Assembly: GCA_963921305.4 (NCBI GenBank) | Contig: CAWUEX030000003.1 | Span: forward strand, 62,001 to 126,000 | Reading direction: 5' to 3' | DNA length: 64,000 nt | DNA from: CAWUEX02 sp963921305 | GTDB taxonomy: Bacteria > Pseudomonadota > Alphaproteobacteria > Rhodospirillales > Rhodospirillaceae | Shown: positions 24,651 to 34,690 of the stretch, in pieces | Layout of the letters: the number at the start of each line of letters is the position of its first letter | Numbering within the stretch: the first letter of the stretch is position 1 | Position numbers and translations under genes: made by a program | The notes under the pieces: model-generated | Told to the model about the DNA's origin: nothing | Seen by the model: only the letters and a program-made list of their open reading frames with translations | The model's database searches: none

Positions 24651-25862
24651 TCAAGCGGTTGCGCGGCCCTCAGACTGGGTCTGCGCCGGCTTGAGATTAT
24701 GCGGCACGGCGTCCAGCGACCGGTCGCGCTGAATCCATCCCCCACCGAGGACAACGTCATCCCGATAGAGCACGCAGGCCTGGCCGGGCGAGACGCCGAA
24801 CAAAGGTTCGTCGAAGGTCACCCGCGCCGCGCCTGTGCTGTCACGGCAGATGTGCGCGGGAACAGGCGCATGAGCATTGCGCACCCGGGCGAACACGGGA
24901 GCCCCCTCACCGTCTAGCTCGGTATCCGCGCCCAGCCAGTTGAGATCGCGCAGGGCAATCTCCTGGCGGGCCAGCGCATCTTTCGGTCCGACTTTGACAG
25001 TGGCCGTGTCCGGGTCGATGGCGACGACATACAGGGGGTCTTTGGTGCCGCCGATGCCGATACCCCGGCGCTGGCCAATGGTGAAGTTCTCGATGCCGCT
25101 ATGCTCGCCCAGTTCGCGGCCGTCAACGTGGACGATGCGTCCCGACGAAAAACCATCATCCGCATACTTGGAGACGATTTCGGTGTAGCGGCCGGTGGGC
25201 ACGAAACAGATATCTTGGCTGTCGGGCTTATCGGCAACGGCCAGGTCATACTTCGCGGCCAGCGCCCGGGTCTCGGATTTCGGCACGCCGCCCAGCGGAA
25301 AATGCAGAAACGAGAGCTGCTCCCGCGTCGTCGAGAATAAAAAGTACGACTGATCCCGGTCCGCATCCACGGCCCGCAAGAGAACGGGGCCTTCCGGTGT
25401 TTCACCGCGGCGGACGTAGTGGCCTGTGGCCAATCCGACGGCGCCGATATCCCGGGCGGCGGCGATGAGGTCCCTGAACTTGACCGTCTGATTGCACAGA
25501 ATGCAGGGGATCGGCGTTTCGCCCTGACGATAGGCGTTGGCGAACGGGGCGATGACATCGGCCTCGAAGGTTTTTTCGTAGTCGAGCACGTAGTGCGGAA
25601 TGCCCAGTTTGTCGGCGACCCGGCGGGCGTCATAGATGTCCTGCCCCGCGCAGCAGGCTTTGGCCTTGGCGGTGGCGGCGCCGTGGTCATAGAGCTGCAT
25701 GGTCAGACCGACAACGTCGTACCCGGCCTCGACCAGAAGCGCGGCGGTGACCGAGCTGTCGACGCCACCGGACATGGCCACGGCAATGCGCCCGGAGTTG
25801 GATCCGGACCCAGCGGTGTAGTCTTCAACCGTGACGGCCTGTACGGGCAGGTTTGAGTTCAT
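24651..25862 (-). CDS. mnmA: tRNA-specific 2-thiouridylase MnmA
   Basis: This 403-residue enzyme makes s2U34 in tRNA Lys, Glu and Gln. The ATP pyrophosphatase P-loop is SGGVDSS (31-37). The catalytic cysteines are C123 (in IPCILCN) and C219 (in DSQDICFV), corresponding to E. coli C102 and C199. The C-terminal beta-barrel ends with the usual GQACVLYRDDVVLGGGWI. It is the last gene of a leftward set with the IscR-like regulator, cysteine desulfurase and ferredoxin, so sulfur supply and use are encoded together. Confidence 0.95.
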   Translation of the reverse strand: MNSNLPVQAVTVEDYTAGSGSNSGRIAVAMSGGVDSSVTAALLVEAGYDVVGLTMQLYDHGAATAKAKACCAGQDIYDARRVADKLGIPHYVLDYEKTFEADVIAPFANAYRQGETPIPCILCNQTVKFRDLIAAARDIGAVGLATGHYVRRGETPEGPVLLRAVDADRDQSYFLFSTTREQLSFLHFPLGGVPKSETRALAAKYDLAVADKPDSQDICFVPTGRYTEIVSKYADDGFSSGRIVHVDGRELGEHSGIENFTIGQRRGIGIGGTKDPLYVVAIDPDTATVKVGPKDALARQEIALRDLNWLGADTELDGEGAPVFARVRNAHAPVPAHICRDSTGAARVTFDEPLFGVSPGQACVLYRDDVVLGGGWIQRDRSLDAVPHNLKPAQTQSEGRATA

Positions 25863-25945
25863 GGCGGCCTTATACTGCCCCAGTGGGTGGTACTCAATGG
25901 CCGATTGGAAAATCCGGTGCCGTAGGCCGCCGAATTACCCTTTGA

Positions 25946-26272
25946 TCACAACATGTTATGGGTCTCGGCCGGCAGGTGCAGGGTAAGGCCGTCGAGCTCC
26001 GGCGTCACTTTGATCTGACAGCCCAAACGCGAGGTGCGGGTCAGGCCATAGGTCAGGTCGAGCATGTCGAGCTCTTCCTCCGTCGGCGGCGGGAGTTTGC
26101 CGGACCAGTCAGGATCGACAACCACATGACAGGTCGAACAGGCCATGGAGCCCTCGCAGGCGCCTTCCATGTCGATGTCGTTGGCATGGGCGATCGACAG
26201 AACGGAGCTGCCGGGTTCGGCCTCCACTTCCAACACGTCACCGGAGGTTTTGACAAACCGTACCTTCGTCAC
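25946..26272 (-). CDS. [2Fe-2S] ferredoxin, adrenodoxin/Isc type
   Basis: This is a 108-residue ferredoxin. The cluster ligands C39, C45, C48 and C85 form CX5CX2CX36C, as in the adrenodoxin/Fdx group that supplies electrons to Fe-S cluster assembly. Acidic surface residues (DPDWSGKLPPPTEEELDML) support partner binding. It lies 47 bp downstream of the cysteine desulfurase gene in the same direction, consistent with a role in cluster biogenesis. Confidence 0.92.
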   Translation of the reverse strand: MTKVRFVKTSGDVLEVEAEPGSSVLSIAHANDIDMEGACEGSMACSTCHVVVDPDWSGKLPPPTEEELDMLDLTYGLTRTSRLGCQIKVTPELDGLTLHLPAETHNML

Positions 26273-26319
26273 CCGTCACCACCTTTTTCTATGCGCCACA
26301 TCTTTTGATTCAGTCCGGC

Positions 26320-27423
26320 CTAAACTTTTGACCAAGCCTCGACAAACCGCTCAAGGTCTGACCATGGCGTGTCGGGTCCGATGGAGATGCGCAGCGACGC
26401 TTTTGCCAGCTCCGGTTCGACACCCATCGCCAGCAACACATGACTCGCCGCGATCTTGCCGGAGGAACATGCCGAACCGGCGCTGACGGCGAAACCGGCG
26501 AGATCGAGTTTGATCAGCTGCTGCTCACTGCTGGTCCCCGGCAGAGCAACACAGGTGGTGTTGGGTAAGCGTGCGACGTCTTGGCCGAAGATCACAGCCT
26601 CTTCGCGGGCCTGAAGCAATGCTGATTCCAGCTTGTCGCGCAGGACGGCGACAGCGCCATCAAGAGGCGTTTCTATTGCCGCCTTCGCTGCGGCTCCGAA
26701 CCCGGCAATACCGGACACATTCTCGGTGCCGGATCTGAGTTTACGCTCCTGTCCGCCGCCTCCGAACAGGGCTTGAAGCTGGACGCCGCTGGTATTGATC
26801 AGGGCCCCAATGCCTTTTGGGCCGCCAAATTTGTGAGCCGATAAGGTGATGAGATCTGCGTGGGGCACGAAGTCCGAGGGATTCAGCTTGCCCGGGACCT
26901 GAACCATATCACACAGCAAAACACCATCGTTCTCGTGCACTAGACTGGCGATTTGCGCGATGGGCTGGATGACACCGGTTTCATTGTTGGCGGCCATGAC
27001 GCAGATCAGCAGAGGGGTGTCATGGGACGTGAGCGTGGCCTCGAGTTGGTCAAGATCGACCGTCCCGTCAGGGGTTACCGGCAAGCGGGCGTTTTCAGGC
27101 ACGTTGTCGAGAACGGAGGGATGTTCAATGGCGGAGCAAAACACCTGGCGGACCGCACCGGAGCCCACGGCCCCCGTGACCGCAAGCGCGTTCGCTTCGG
27201 TTGCGCCAGAGGTAAAGGTGACGTTCGCGGGGCTGGACCGAACCAAAGCCGCAACCGCCTCGCGTGCTTCCTCAAGAAGGGCTCGAGCTGCACGGCCGGC
27301 ACCGTGAACGGACGATGGATTGCCGGCGCACTCAAGGGCATCCATCATCGCCTGCATCACGGCTGGCGACGTTGGAGCTGTTGCGTTGTAATCGAGGTAG
27401 ACGGCTTCGGCTAAGGTCGGCAT
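26320..27423 (-). CDS. cysteine desulfurase, NifS/IscS family
   Basis: This 367-residue PLP enzyme moves sulfur from cysteine to an enzyme persulfide. PLP Lys198 is in LSAHKFGGPKG, the His of the active site in HPSVL (residue 101), and the mobile-loop Cys319 in SAGSACSSGK. The short loop with SACSSG suits a group I (NifS/IscS-like) desulfurase. Length is slightly below IscS (~404). Downstream ferredoxin and mnmA suggest it feeds Fe-S assembly and tRNA thiolation. Confidence 0.93.
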   Translation of the reverse strand: MPTLAEAVYLDYNATAPTSPAVMQAMMDALECAGNPSSVHGAGRAARALLEEAREAVAALVRSSPANVTFTSGATEANALAVTGAVGSGAVRQVFCSAIEHPSVLDNVPENARLPVTPDGTVDLDQLEATLTSHDTPLLICVMAANNETGVIQPIAQIASLVHENDGVLLCDMVQVPGKLNPSDFVPHADLITLSAHKFGGPKGIGALINTSGVQLQALFGGGGQERKLRSGTENVSGIAGFGAAAKAAIETPLDGAVAVLRDKLESALLQAREEAVIFGQDVARLPNTTCVALPGTSSEQQLIKLDLAGFAVSAGSACSSGKIAASHVLLAMGVEPELAKASLRISIGPDTPWSDLERFVEAWSKV

Positions 27424-27442
27424 GGCTGGCCGACTTTAGCAT

Positions 27443-27883
27443 CTACTCCGCAGCTTGTGGCTGGGATTCCACCATGGTTGGTGCCGGCGCAAAATCACCG
27501 TCGATGATCGATTTCAGACTCACTGTCTTGTAGAGGTCGAGAACCTTGGTGTTCATCGCGGTCCAAAAGCCATTGGTCGCCGCAGCCAAATTGAAATTGG
27601 ACTGGGGGTCGAGCTTGGGCTCGTAGCCACCATCGACAGATTCAATAATCTCACCGGCGGAAATGCTCTCGGGCGGCTTGGCGAGGAGATAGCCGCCGCC
27701 TGGACCACGGACGCTGACCACGAGGCCATGGCGGCGCAACGCGCCAAAGACTTGCTCTAGATAGGACAGTGAGATGCCTTGCCGCTCAGCGATGACCGCC
27801 AACGAGAGCGGTTTCGCCGGTACGCACCGGGCAAGTTCGATCATGCCGTTGATTGCGAGTTCAGCTTTAGTGCTTGGTTTCAC
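27443..27883 (-). CDS. iscR: Rrf2/IscR-family regulator with a single cysteine
   Basis: This 146-residue winged-helix regulator starts directly upstream of the desulfurase gene (19 bp). The DNA-binding part (about 1-65) has the family pattern ISLSYLEQVFGALRRHGLVVSVRGPGGGYLLAKP. The three-Cys ligand cluster found in E. coli IscR (C92, C98, C104) is absent; the only Cys is C20. Rhodobacter-type IscR proteins are known to have just one Cys and an atypical ligation, so this is an alphaproteobacterial variant. It probably controls its own operon, which is inferred from position. Confidence 0.82.
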   Translation of the reverse strand: MKPSTKAELAINGMIELARCVPAKPLSLAVIAERQGISLSYLEQVFGALRRHGLVVSVRGPGGGYLLAKPPESISAGEIIESVDGGYEPKLDPQSNFNLAAATNGFWTAMNTKVLDLYKTVSLKSIIDGDFAPAPTMVESQPQAAE

Positions 27884-28120
27884 TGTCGGATTCTCTTCTT
27901 TCTGTCGACGATTGTGTTGGTATTTGCGGTTTATACGAACGATTCTAAACTTCGGATCAGTCTATTTTATTATTATAATTCAGATATTTAGGCCTATTCC
28001 GCGCCGATGAGGGGGACGCAGAGGTATGAAAATCGGATTTGCAACGGCTGGGCGTTTTTCCTAAAAGATCAGCCGTCCTGAGGCGTGGGCCTTTGGCTGT
28101 CTCATTTTGTTGGAAGTTCA

Positions 28121-28777
28121 ATGCCAGAAATCATTATCAACGGTCCGGAAGGCCGCCTCGAAGGCCGTTACCATCACGCTGAAGACCCCAAGTCCCCCCT
28201 CGCCATCATTCTTCATCCCCACCCGCAGCACGGCGGGACGATGAACAATAAGATCGTCTACAACCTGTATTACATCTTCGTGCGGCGGGGGTACTCGGTC
28301 CTGCGGTTTAACTTCCGCGGCGTAGGCCGCTCTCAGGGCGAGTTCGACAACGGCTTAGGTGAGCTGTCGGATGCGGCTGGCGCACTGGACTGGATGCAGT
28401 CCATCAAGCCGAACGCAAGCGCGTGTTGGGTGGCCGGGTTCTCCTTCGGCGCGTGGATCGGCATGCAGCTGCTGATGAGGCGTCCGGAGATCGAGGGGTT
28501 CATCTCAATCGCGCCGCCGGCCAACATGTATGACTTTTCGTTCCTCGCCCCCTGCCCGTCTTCGGGCCTGATTGTTCAGGGCACCGGAGACGACGTCGTG
28601 CCTGAGCCGTCCGTCGAGAAGCTTTGCAACAAGCTGGCGCTGCAGAAAAACATCACGGTCGACTACAAGCTGATCAAAGGCGCCAACCACTTCTTCAAAG
28701 ATCACATGGATCAATTGACGAAGTCGGTGGAAGACTATCTCGACATGAGAGACGCTCAAAAAGCCAAGCAGGACTAA
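28121..28777 (+). CDS. alpha/beta hydrolase, YcjY/dienelactone-hydrolase-like
   Basis: This 218-residue protein has a catalytic triad visible as Ser108 in GFSFG, Asp157/158 in QGTGDDVVP and His190 in GANHFF. The oxyanion-hole HPHPQHGG (32-39) and FNFRGVGRSQGEFDNG are typical of the short prokaryotic esterase/peptidase-like group. No signal peptide. The ATG at 28121 removes a 12-residue N-terminus with no ribosome site. It diverges from the iscR-like gene across 237 bp. The substrate is unknown. Confidence 0.85.
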   Translation: MPEIIINGPEGRLEGRYHHAEDPKSPLAIILHPHPQHGGTMNNKIVYNLYYIFVRRGYSVLRFNFRGVGRSQGEFDNGLGELSDAAGALDWMQSIKPNASACWVAGFSFGAWIGMQLLMRRPEIEGFISIAPPANMYDFSFLAPCPSSGLIVQGTGDDVVPEPSVEKLCNKLALQKNITVDYKLIKGANHFFKDHMDQLTKSVEDYLDMRDAQKAKQD

Positions 28778-28796
28778 AGGTACCGCGCTTCTGGCG

Positions 28797-29918
28797 CTAG
28801 TCCGGCAGGAACAGATCACCGCCCGTCAGAGGCCGCGGCACCCCCGTGGTGCCAGGGAACGAAATCGGCAAACCCCTCTGCGAACGGACCGCCATAAAGG
28901 CGAACGCCTGCGCTTCGATCATGTCGCCGTTGTACCCGGACTGCTCCACACCGCTGACCGGGCAGGGGCTGCGTTCCGTAAGCCCGTTCATGATCGCCTG
29001 GTTGTGACGGCCGCCACCGGTAATGTACATGGCCGCCGGTGCCGCCGGGCATTGGCGGATACCGGCCAGAACGGTTTCAACCGTGAAGGCGGCAAGGGTC
29101 GCTGCGCCCTCGTCCGGGGCCAATCCCGCCACCGCGTCAATCGATAGGTCTGAACGGTCGAGGCTTTTGGGATACGGTTCAGTAAAGTACGGGTTGTTCA
29201 TCAGCTCATCGAGCGCGGCCTGGTCGACGGTGCCTTGCAGCGAAAGCGCGCCGCCCTCGTCATAGCGTTGCCCGGTGCTGCGCTCCATCCAAGCGTCAAG
29301 CAAGCCGTTGCCGGGGCCGGTGTCGAAGGCGATGATGTCGGCTTCGCCCTCCCCGATCCAAGTCAGGTTGGAAATGCCGCCGATGTTGACAATGCATACC
29401 GGTTCGCTGCCGTTGGCATAGAGGGCTGCGTGATAGACCGGCGCGAGGGGCGCGCCATGCCCACCCGACGCCACATCGTTGAGGCGCAATTGGCCCACCA
29501 CCGGCACACCCATGGCGTTTGCCAGCGCTTTGGGATTGCCGATCTGCTGGGTGAAGCGGCGCTCCGGCCGGTGCAGGACGGTATGGCCGTGAAAACCGAT
29601 GACATCGATGTCCGCCCAGGGTTGGTTTTCGCCGGTGAGCTTACCTCTGAGATCCCGCCCGAGAGCGATATGCAAATCGGTTAGTTCGTCCACAAGACCG
29701 GCATCGTCGCATTCCGCATCAGCGGCGGCGGCGGCTTCGACGGCTGTTTTCAGGCGGCGGCGGAAGGGCTGGGAGTACGGCACGGACAGCGCTGGACCGA
29801 ACGCCTCGACGCGCACGCCATCGGTCTTTATCAACGCAGCATCAATGCCGTCCAGCGATGTACCGCTCATAAAACCGAGCGCGATAACCGACTGATCCTG
29901 TGTCATATCCAGTGCCAT
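28797..29918 (-). CDS. anmK: anhydro-N-acetylmuramic acid kinase
   Basis: This 373-residue ASKHA-fold kinase recycles cell-wall 1,6-anhydro-MurNAc to MurNAc-6-phosphate. Visible signatures are GFMSGTSLDGIDAALI at the N-terminus (the phosphate-1 motif), GFHGHTVLHRP, VNIGGISNLTWIG, FDTGPGNGLLDAW and ITGGGRHN. It is divergent from tyrS across about 108 bp, a pairing seen in many proteobacteria. Confidence 0.95.
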   Translation of the reverse strand: MALDMTQDQSVIALGFMSGTSLDGIDAALIKTDGVRVEAFGPALSVPYSQPFRRRLKTAVEAAAAADAECDDAGLVDELTDLHIALGRDLRGKLTGENQPWADIDVIGFHGHTVLHRPERRFTQQIGNPKALANAMGVPVVGQLRLNDVASGGHGAPLAPVYHAALYANGSEPVCIVNIGGISNLTWIGEGEADIIAFDTGPGNGLLDAWMERSTGQRYDEGGALSLQGTVDQAALDELMNNPYFTEPYPKSLDRSDLSIDAVAGLAPDEGAATLAAFTVETVLAGIRQCPAAPAAMYITGGGRHNQAIMNGLTERSPCPVSGVEQSGYNGDMIEAQAFAFMAVRSQRGLPISFPGTTGVPRPLTGGDLFLPD

Positions 29919-30026
29919 TGGCTTGACCGTTGCCCTCGATATACCGCCATGATATCACGCCCGAACCTTGGCGCTGCGGCGTCTGATCAATTCTACCAGA
30001 CCGATCGCTGTTGCGGAATCCCGCCG

Positions 30027-31295
30027 ATGACTTCTTCCCCTGCTGTGACCTCTGACTTGCTCCGCGTGCTGCAGGAGCGCGGCTTTATTCACCAGTGCAC
30101 CGATATGGAAGAACTGGACCGCGCGGCGGCAGCGGGTGCGGTGACGGCCTACAACGGGTTCGACGCGACGGCTGATAGTCTGCATGTCGGCCACCTGCTG
30201 CCGATCATGCTGTTGCGCTGGATGCAGAAGACCGGCCATCAGCCAATCGCACTCTTGGGGGGCGGCACGACCAAAGTCGGCGATCCGTCCGGAAAAGACG
30301 AAACACGGCAATTGTTGGACGAGCAGGCGATCGCCTCGAACATCACGGAGATTGAGAAAACCTTCGCAAAGTTTCTCGACTTCGGGGGCGGTGAACAGGA
30401 CGCAGTGTTGGTCAACAACGCCGACTGGCTGGACGACCTGCAGTACATTCCCTTCCTGCGCGATGTAGGCCGGCATTTTACGATCAACCGCATGTTGACC
30501 ATGGACAGCGTCAAGCTGCGGCTGGACCGCGAGCAGCCTCTGACCTTCCTGGAATTCAATTATATGATTCTGCAGTCCTACGACTTTGTTGAACTGCATA
30601 AGCGCTACGGCTGTACGCTGCAGACCGGCGGCTCGGATCAGTGGGGTAATATCGTCAACGGCGTCGAACTCGGACGGCGCATGACCAATGCCAGCCTGTT
30701 CGGCCTCACCTGCCCGCTGCTGACCACGGCGTCGGGCGCCAAGATGGGCAAGACTGCGAACGGGGCCGTGTGGTTGAATGAAAACCGCGTGTCGCCATAC
30801 GAGTACTACCAATATTGGCGCAACACGGAAGACCCGGACGTCGGCCGTTTTCTCAGGCTGTTCACCGAGTTGCCCGTGGATGAGATCGTCAAACTGGAAG
30901 CGCTACAGGGTGCCGAAATCAATGACGCCAAAAAGCGCTTGGCGTTTGAAACCACCAAGCTGTTACACGGCAAAGCCGCCGCCGACGAGGCGGAACGCAC
31001 GGCACTGGAAACCTTCGAGCAAGGTGCCGCCGGCGCGGACCTGCCACGCGTGGCGATTTCCAGCACGGACCTGGACGCAGGGTTCACCATTGTTGATGCC
31101 TTAACTCAAGCAGGTTTGTGCAAGAGCAAGGGGGAAGCCCGGCGCTTGGTCGCGGGCGGCGGCGCACGCCTAAACGACAATAAAATCAGCGATGAAACCA
31201 CCGCCCTGACAGCGGATACGTTTTCCGCGGGCGATGTAAAAATCTCCGCCGGCAAGAAAAAGCACGCCATCGTGCAGCTCAAGCCGTCGAACTGA
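30027..31295 (+). CDS. tyrS: tyrosyl-tRNA synthetase
   Basis: This 422-residue class Ic synthetase charges tRNA-Tyr. The HIGH motif is HVGH (53-56) and the KMSKS motif is KMGKT (239-243). The Tyr/tRNA pocket GSDQWGNI is at 202-209. A C-terminal S4 RNA-binding domain (about 358-420, KSKGEARRLVAGGGARLNDNKI) is present. The ATG at 30027 is chosen because it matches the usual N-terminus; the open frame extends 26 codons upstream without family similarity. Confidence 0.96.
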   Translation: MTSSPAVTSDLLRVLQERGFIHQCTDMEELDRAAAAGAVTAYNGFDATADSLHVGHLLPIMLLRWMQKTGHQPIALLGGGTTKVGDPSGKDETRQLLDEQAIASNITEIEKTFAKFLDFGGGEQDAVLVNNADWLDDLQYIPFLRDVGRHFTINRMLTMDSVKLRLDREQPLTFLEFNYMILQSYDFVELHKRYGCTLQTGGSDQWGNIVNGVELGRRMTNASLFGLTCPLLTTASGAKMGKTANGAVWLNENRVSPYEYYQYWRNTEDPDVGRFLRLFTELPVDEIVKLEALQGAEINDAKKRLAFETTKLLHGKAAADEAERTALETFEQGAAGADLPRVAISSTDLDAGFTIVDALTQAGLCKSKGEARRLVAGGGARLNDNKISDETTALTADTFSAGDVKISAGKKKHAIVQLKPSN

Positions 31296-31312
31296 CAGAG
31301 TCGCAGGAACGG

Positions 31313-34300
31313 TTAGGGCACACTCTCTGCTGCTTGCGCGGCGTCCGTGGACGATGCCTGGGCTTTGACCGGGGCCGGTTCGAACACCTTGAAGATTTGA
31401 CGGAGGAAACCAGGCGCGATGGTCGCGACCGGGTTCACCGTGATTTCGTTGCTCCCCTCAACTCCGCGAATAACGTAGGTCGCTGCGAAGACTCCGCCAT
31501 CCGCCTCTCCTCCCGTAAGGACAGGCCCAATGAGGGGGATGGCCCCGAGGGCGCTGTTGACGGCGTAAGCCGGAATGACTGTGCCCTGGCCATTGATCGT
31601 GCCCGATGACAGGTCATAGTCACCGCGGGCTGTAAGGCCGATTGACGGACCATACATGGCCCCGTCTTTAACGGTAAGAACGTTGCTGGAGTAGGCGAAC
31701 GGCAGATTGAGTTCGGAGAAAGAGATGCCGTTCCCACTCAGTTCATCGACGATTCCGGTCAGTGCAGCGACCGACAGAAGGCGTGCCAAAAGCGGCGCGT
31801 CGACGATGCGGAAATTCTTGATTTTGAGGGCACCGCTGACAGCGCCGGCGGCATCGACCACGCCGTCGATTGTGAACTGGCCCGAGACAAAATCATCGCC
31901 GAACCCAAGTTCGCGGAACACCCTGCCTCCGTTTTCGCTTGCGGCAGAAAAACGGCGCTCGTCACCCTCGGGCGTAAGTGAAAACTCAAACGGCGTGCCG
32001 TCATTTAACTCCGCGGTATACTCGATGCTCTGCAGACCAAGGCCCGTGTGGGAAACGGCAACCGCAGCATTTTTCATCTCGCCGTCGTCAGAGAGCAAGA
32101 TGCGCCCGATGGAAGCGTCCAGTTCGATTGGTGTCCGGGCACCAAAGGCCGCAGCTTCTTCTGTGAGCGCGCGGCTCTGATTGCTTTGCTGCAAGGACTG
32201 CCAGAACGAACGGCCGTCCAGCACGTCTCCTGTCATGTTGATCCGCAGCACGCCGTCGTCCTGCCGCCTGGCGACAACGGACATTTGGTTCTCTCCAATG
32301 CTGAGATTACCGATGTCCAACGAGAGAATGGTGTTGCCGTCCAGACGAATGCTGCCGGTCAACACGTTTTCCTGATCAGGCAAACTCATCGTGAAATTCC
32401 GGACGTTGATCGCCCCGCCCTCTGGGATGGACACCACCGCGGACAGCAGGGCGGCGTCGCCGGACGGCTTGACCCAATTGATTTCGTCAAAATTCAACGC
32501 GGTGCCGGCGAGGTCGGCTTCAACAACAAGCTGTTCACCATTGTCGTTGTCAATGGTGTAGAGCGCTTCAACACGGACTGGTCCATCCATATAAGGTGGC
32601 TCGAACAGGCTTGCGCCAAGCCCTACCAGAGGCCGCTGTTCGTTTTCGATCACCGCGTCCACGGCGTACCGGCGTTTGAAATCAGCATCGACAAAGTTTT
32701 CACGCCAGGACAACCCCGCACGAATACCGCCCAAGGCTGCTGTGCCAGTGACGTCCATGCCGTCGTTGTCCAGCTCGAGACTGAATTGGCCCGACGTAAG
32801 GTCGAGATTGAGCGCCGCCTGTTCGATCGCAACCCGAGACAAAGAAGCCTGACTGGCGATGTCCACGTCGGCGAGACGGAGCTGTTGAATCAGCGGAAAA
32901 TCGATGGCCAAGGCTACGTCGGCATCGCCGGAGGTTTCGTCCGGCGTGATACCCAGTGCTGAGGCGTAGCGCAGCGGTTCAGAATCTATAAGAGCAATGA
33001 TGTCCTGGACCTGGCCGCCGACCCGGACATCAATGTCAGCACGGTGGTTGGTGCCATCCAGGCCATGCAAGCGCACCCGCCCCTCTTGGACAATCAACTC
33101 ACCATCCCGGCTAGCCTGCTGCACTTTGCCCTCAGAAATATCGATGACGACTTCGCTGGGCGAGAGCGTCATCACACCGCCGGTGCCGAGGACTGGCGGC
33201 ATGCGCCGCATGTAGGTAACGTCGACCCCTGACAACTGCGCCTGGCCCGCGAACTCCTGCACATCTAGCGTGTCGAGTGACTCGCCGCCGAAAGAGAAGT
33301 CAAAACGCGCATCCGTCACTTGCCCGCCGTTGAGATTGTCCGCGATCCAACGTCCCGTGTTGGGCTTGATCGCCTCCGGCCAGAAACGCTTCAACTGCTC
33401 AAGGGTGAGAACGTCGATACCGATATCGGCGGTGGCGGATGGGGCTTCCGATGACAGCCCCTGACCGGTCACCGTGCCGTTGAGTGTGGTGGTTCCGCCG
33501 TCAATCTCAAGCACCGCCAATGTGACGTTAGCCTGATCCAGGCCAGCGGACAGCTTTGCCGTCAGTTCGAGGTCTGACACGTCGTAAGTACGGTTTATGG
33601 GCGCGGGCACAGCAATGCGACCGGTCCCACGGGTAATGGTCAGGTCGATTTCATCCAATTTCACCGACGAGACATCTACCTCAAGCTTGGCGGCAAAGAT
33701 GCCCGATACGTCTAAGCTGGCCCCGGAGAGAAATGAAAATTGCGGCAACAGAGGCGCGAACGAGGCGGGACGGATATCCTCAAACGCCAGGGAGATGTTA
33801 AGGTCACGGGCCTCGGCATCGTAAGTACCCGATGCTCGAATATCTGACTCACGCTCATCCGTTATGAACGGCAGCGTGCCTTCGATGGAAATGCCTGCAT
33901 CATCGCGGTTGAGGACAATTTGGCCGGAAGGTGCGAACCACTGTGCACCGCTGGCCTGGTCAGCGAACACAATTGTGGCATCGGAAACCCCGACGCGGCG
34001 CAAATAGCCAACACGGGTATTGTTCTCGCCGGGACGTGTCAGTCCCTGAACGATGGCTTGCGCAAGGATACTGGCTGGCGACTGTGCACCCGCCGGCAGG
34101 GATGCAGAACTGGGTACTTGGGCTGTGGTTGGACGCGTGGGTTCGAAACCGAGAAGTATTCTGCGATCTTCGGTCCGCGTGAACCTCAACACCGGTTTGG
34201 CGATCGTAATCTCTTCCGGCGACGGCACGCCGTCCAGGATTGAGCGCAGACTGAGATCAACCGTCATCTCTGGAAAGGCCGCTATGATACGGCCACGCCC

Positions 34301-34558
34301 GTCTTTCGCCTGGACGTCTAAGATCTGCACCGCAAACTGATCGCGAAAGCCAGCCCACCGCACAATCGCGTCGCTGACCGCGAAATCGATGTCATCGTCG
34401 ATCACGCTCAGCGACTCCTCAATGTACGGCGCCAGGAAGCCGACCGATACCGCCCCCTGAGACAAGCGCCACACCGTCACCACCATCGCGATGAGTACGA
34501 TGAGCGTGACCGCCGACAGCGCCTTGAAAAGGACTTTGACACCGCCGTGGACCAACAC
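31313..34558 (-). CDS. YhdP/AsmA-like large envelope protein
   Basis: This 1081-residue protein starts at a GTG, with an N-terminal membrane anchor (about 12-30). A very long repetitive beta-rich region (many D.....L..A.V motifs) follows, with a C-terminal AsmA_2-like part (LLSVAALTGIVDELSGNGISF, then GLTARGDYDLSSGTINGQGTVIPAY in outline near 985-1025). YhdP, TamB and AsmA-type proteins form hydrophobic grooves that carry phospholipid between inner and outer membranes. The length is near that of YhdP (~1266). It is divergent from glnE. Confidence 0.82.
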   Translation of the reverse strand: MLVHGGVKVLFKALSAVTLIVLIAMVVTVWRLSQGAVSVGFLAPYIEESLSVIDDDIDFAVSDAIVRWAGFRDQFAVQILDVQAKDGRGRIIAAFPEMTVDLSLRSILDGVPSPEEITIAKPVLRFTRTEDRRILLGFEPTRPTTAQVPSSASLPAGAQSPASILAQAIVQGLTRPGENNTRVGYLRRVGVSDATIVFADQASGAQWFAPSGQIVLNRDDAGISIEGTLPFITDERESDIRASGTYDAEARDLNISLAFEDIRPASFAPLLPQFSFLSGASLDVSGIFAAKLEVDVSSVKLDEIDLTITRGTGRIAVPAPINRTYDVSDLELTAKLSAGLDQANVTLAVLEIDGGTTTLNGTVTGQGLSSEAPSATADIGIDVLTLEQLKRFWPEAIKPNTGRWIADNLNGGQVTDARFDFSFGGESLDTLDVQEFAGQAQLSGVDVTYMRRMPPVLGTGGVMTLSPSEVVIDISEGKVQQASRDGELIVQEGRVRLHGLDGTNHRADIDVRVGGQVQDIIALIDSEPLRYASALGITPDETSGDADVALAIDFPLIQQLRLADVDIASQASLSRVAIEQAALNLDLTSGQFSLELDNDGMDVTGTAALGGIRAGLSWRENFVDADFKRRYAVDAVIENEQRPLVGLGASLFEPPYMDGPVRVEALYTIDNDNGEQLVVEADLAGTALNFDEINWVKPSGDAALLSAVVSIPEGGAINVRNFTMSLPDQENVLTGSIRLDGNTILSLDIGNLSIGENQMSVVARRQDDGVLRINMTGDVLDGRSFWQSLQQSNQSRALTEEAAAFGARTPIELDASIGRILLSDDGEMKNAAVAVSHTGLGLQSIEYTAELNDGTPFEFSLTPEGDERRFSAASENGGRVFRELGFGDDFVSGQFTIDGVVDAAGAVSGALKIKNFRIVDAPLLARLLSVAALTGIVDELSGNGISFSELNLPFAYSSNVLTVKDGAMYGPSIGLTARGDYDLSSGTINGQGTVIPAYAVNSALGAIPLIGPVLTGGEADGGVFAATYVIRGVEGSNEITVNPVATIAPGFLRQIFKVFEPAPVKAQASSTDAAQAAESVP

Positions 34559-34690
34559 CTAGCTCCCAGGTATTTCGAAATAGACTAAAGCCAATGCGCC
34601 ATTCTAAGTTTGAAGACACAAATGGGGCGTTCGTAAGGCGCCTTTAAGACCACGGATACTAACACGAATTCCGGCACCTTTGAGGTCCTA

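Noticed and set aside
29955..30812. 285-codon leftward open frame opposite tyrS
   Set aside because: Antisense shadow; tyrS motifs on the + strand are unambiguous.
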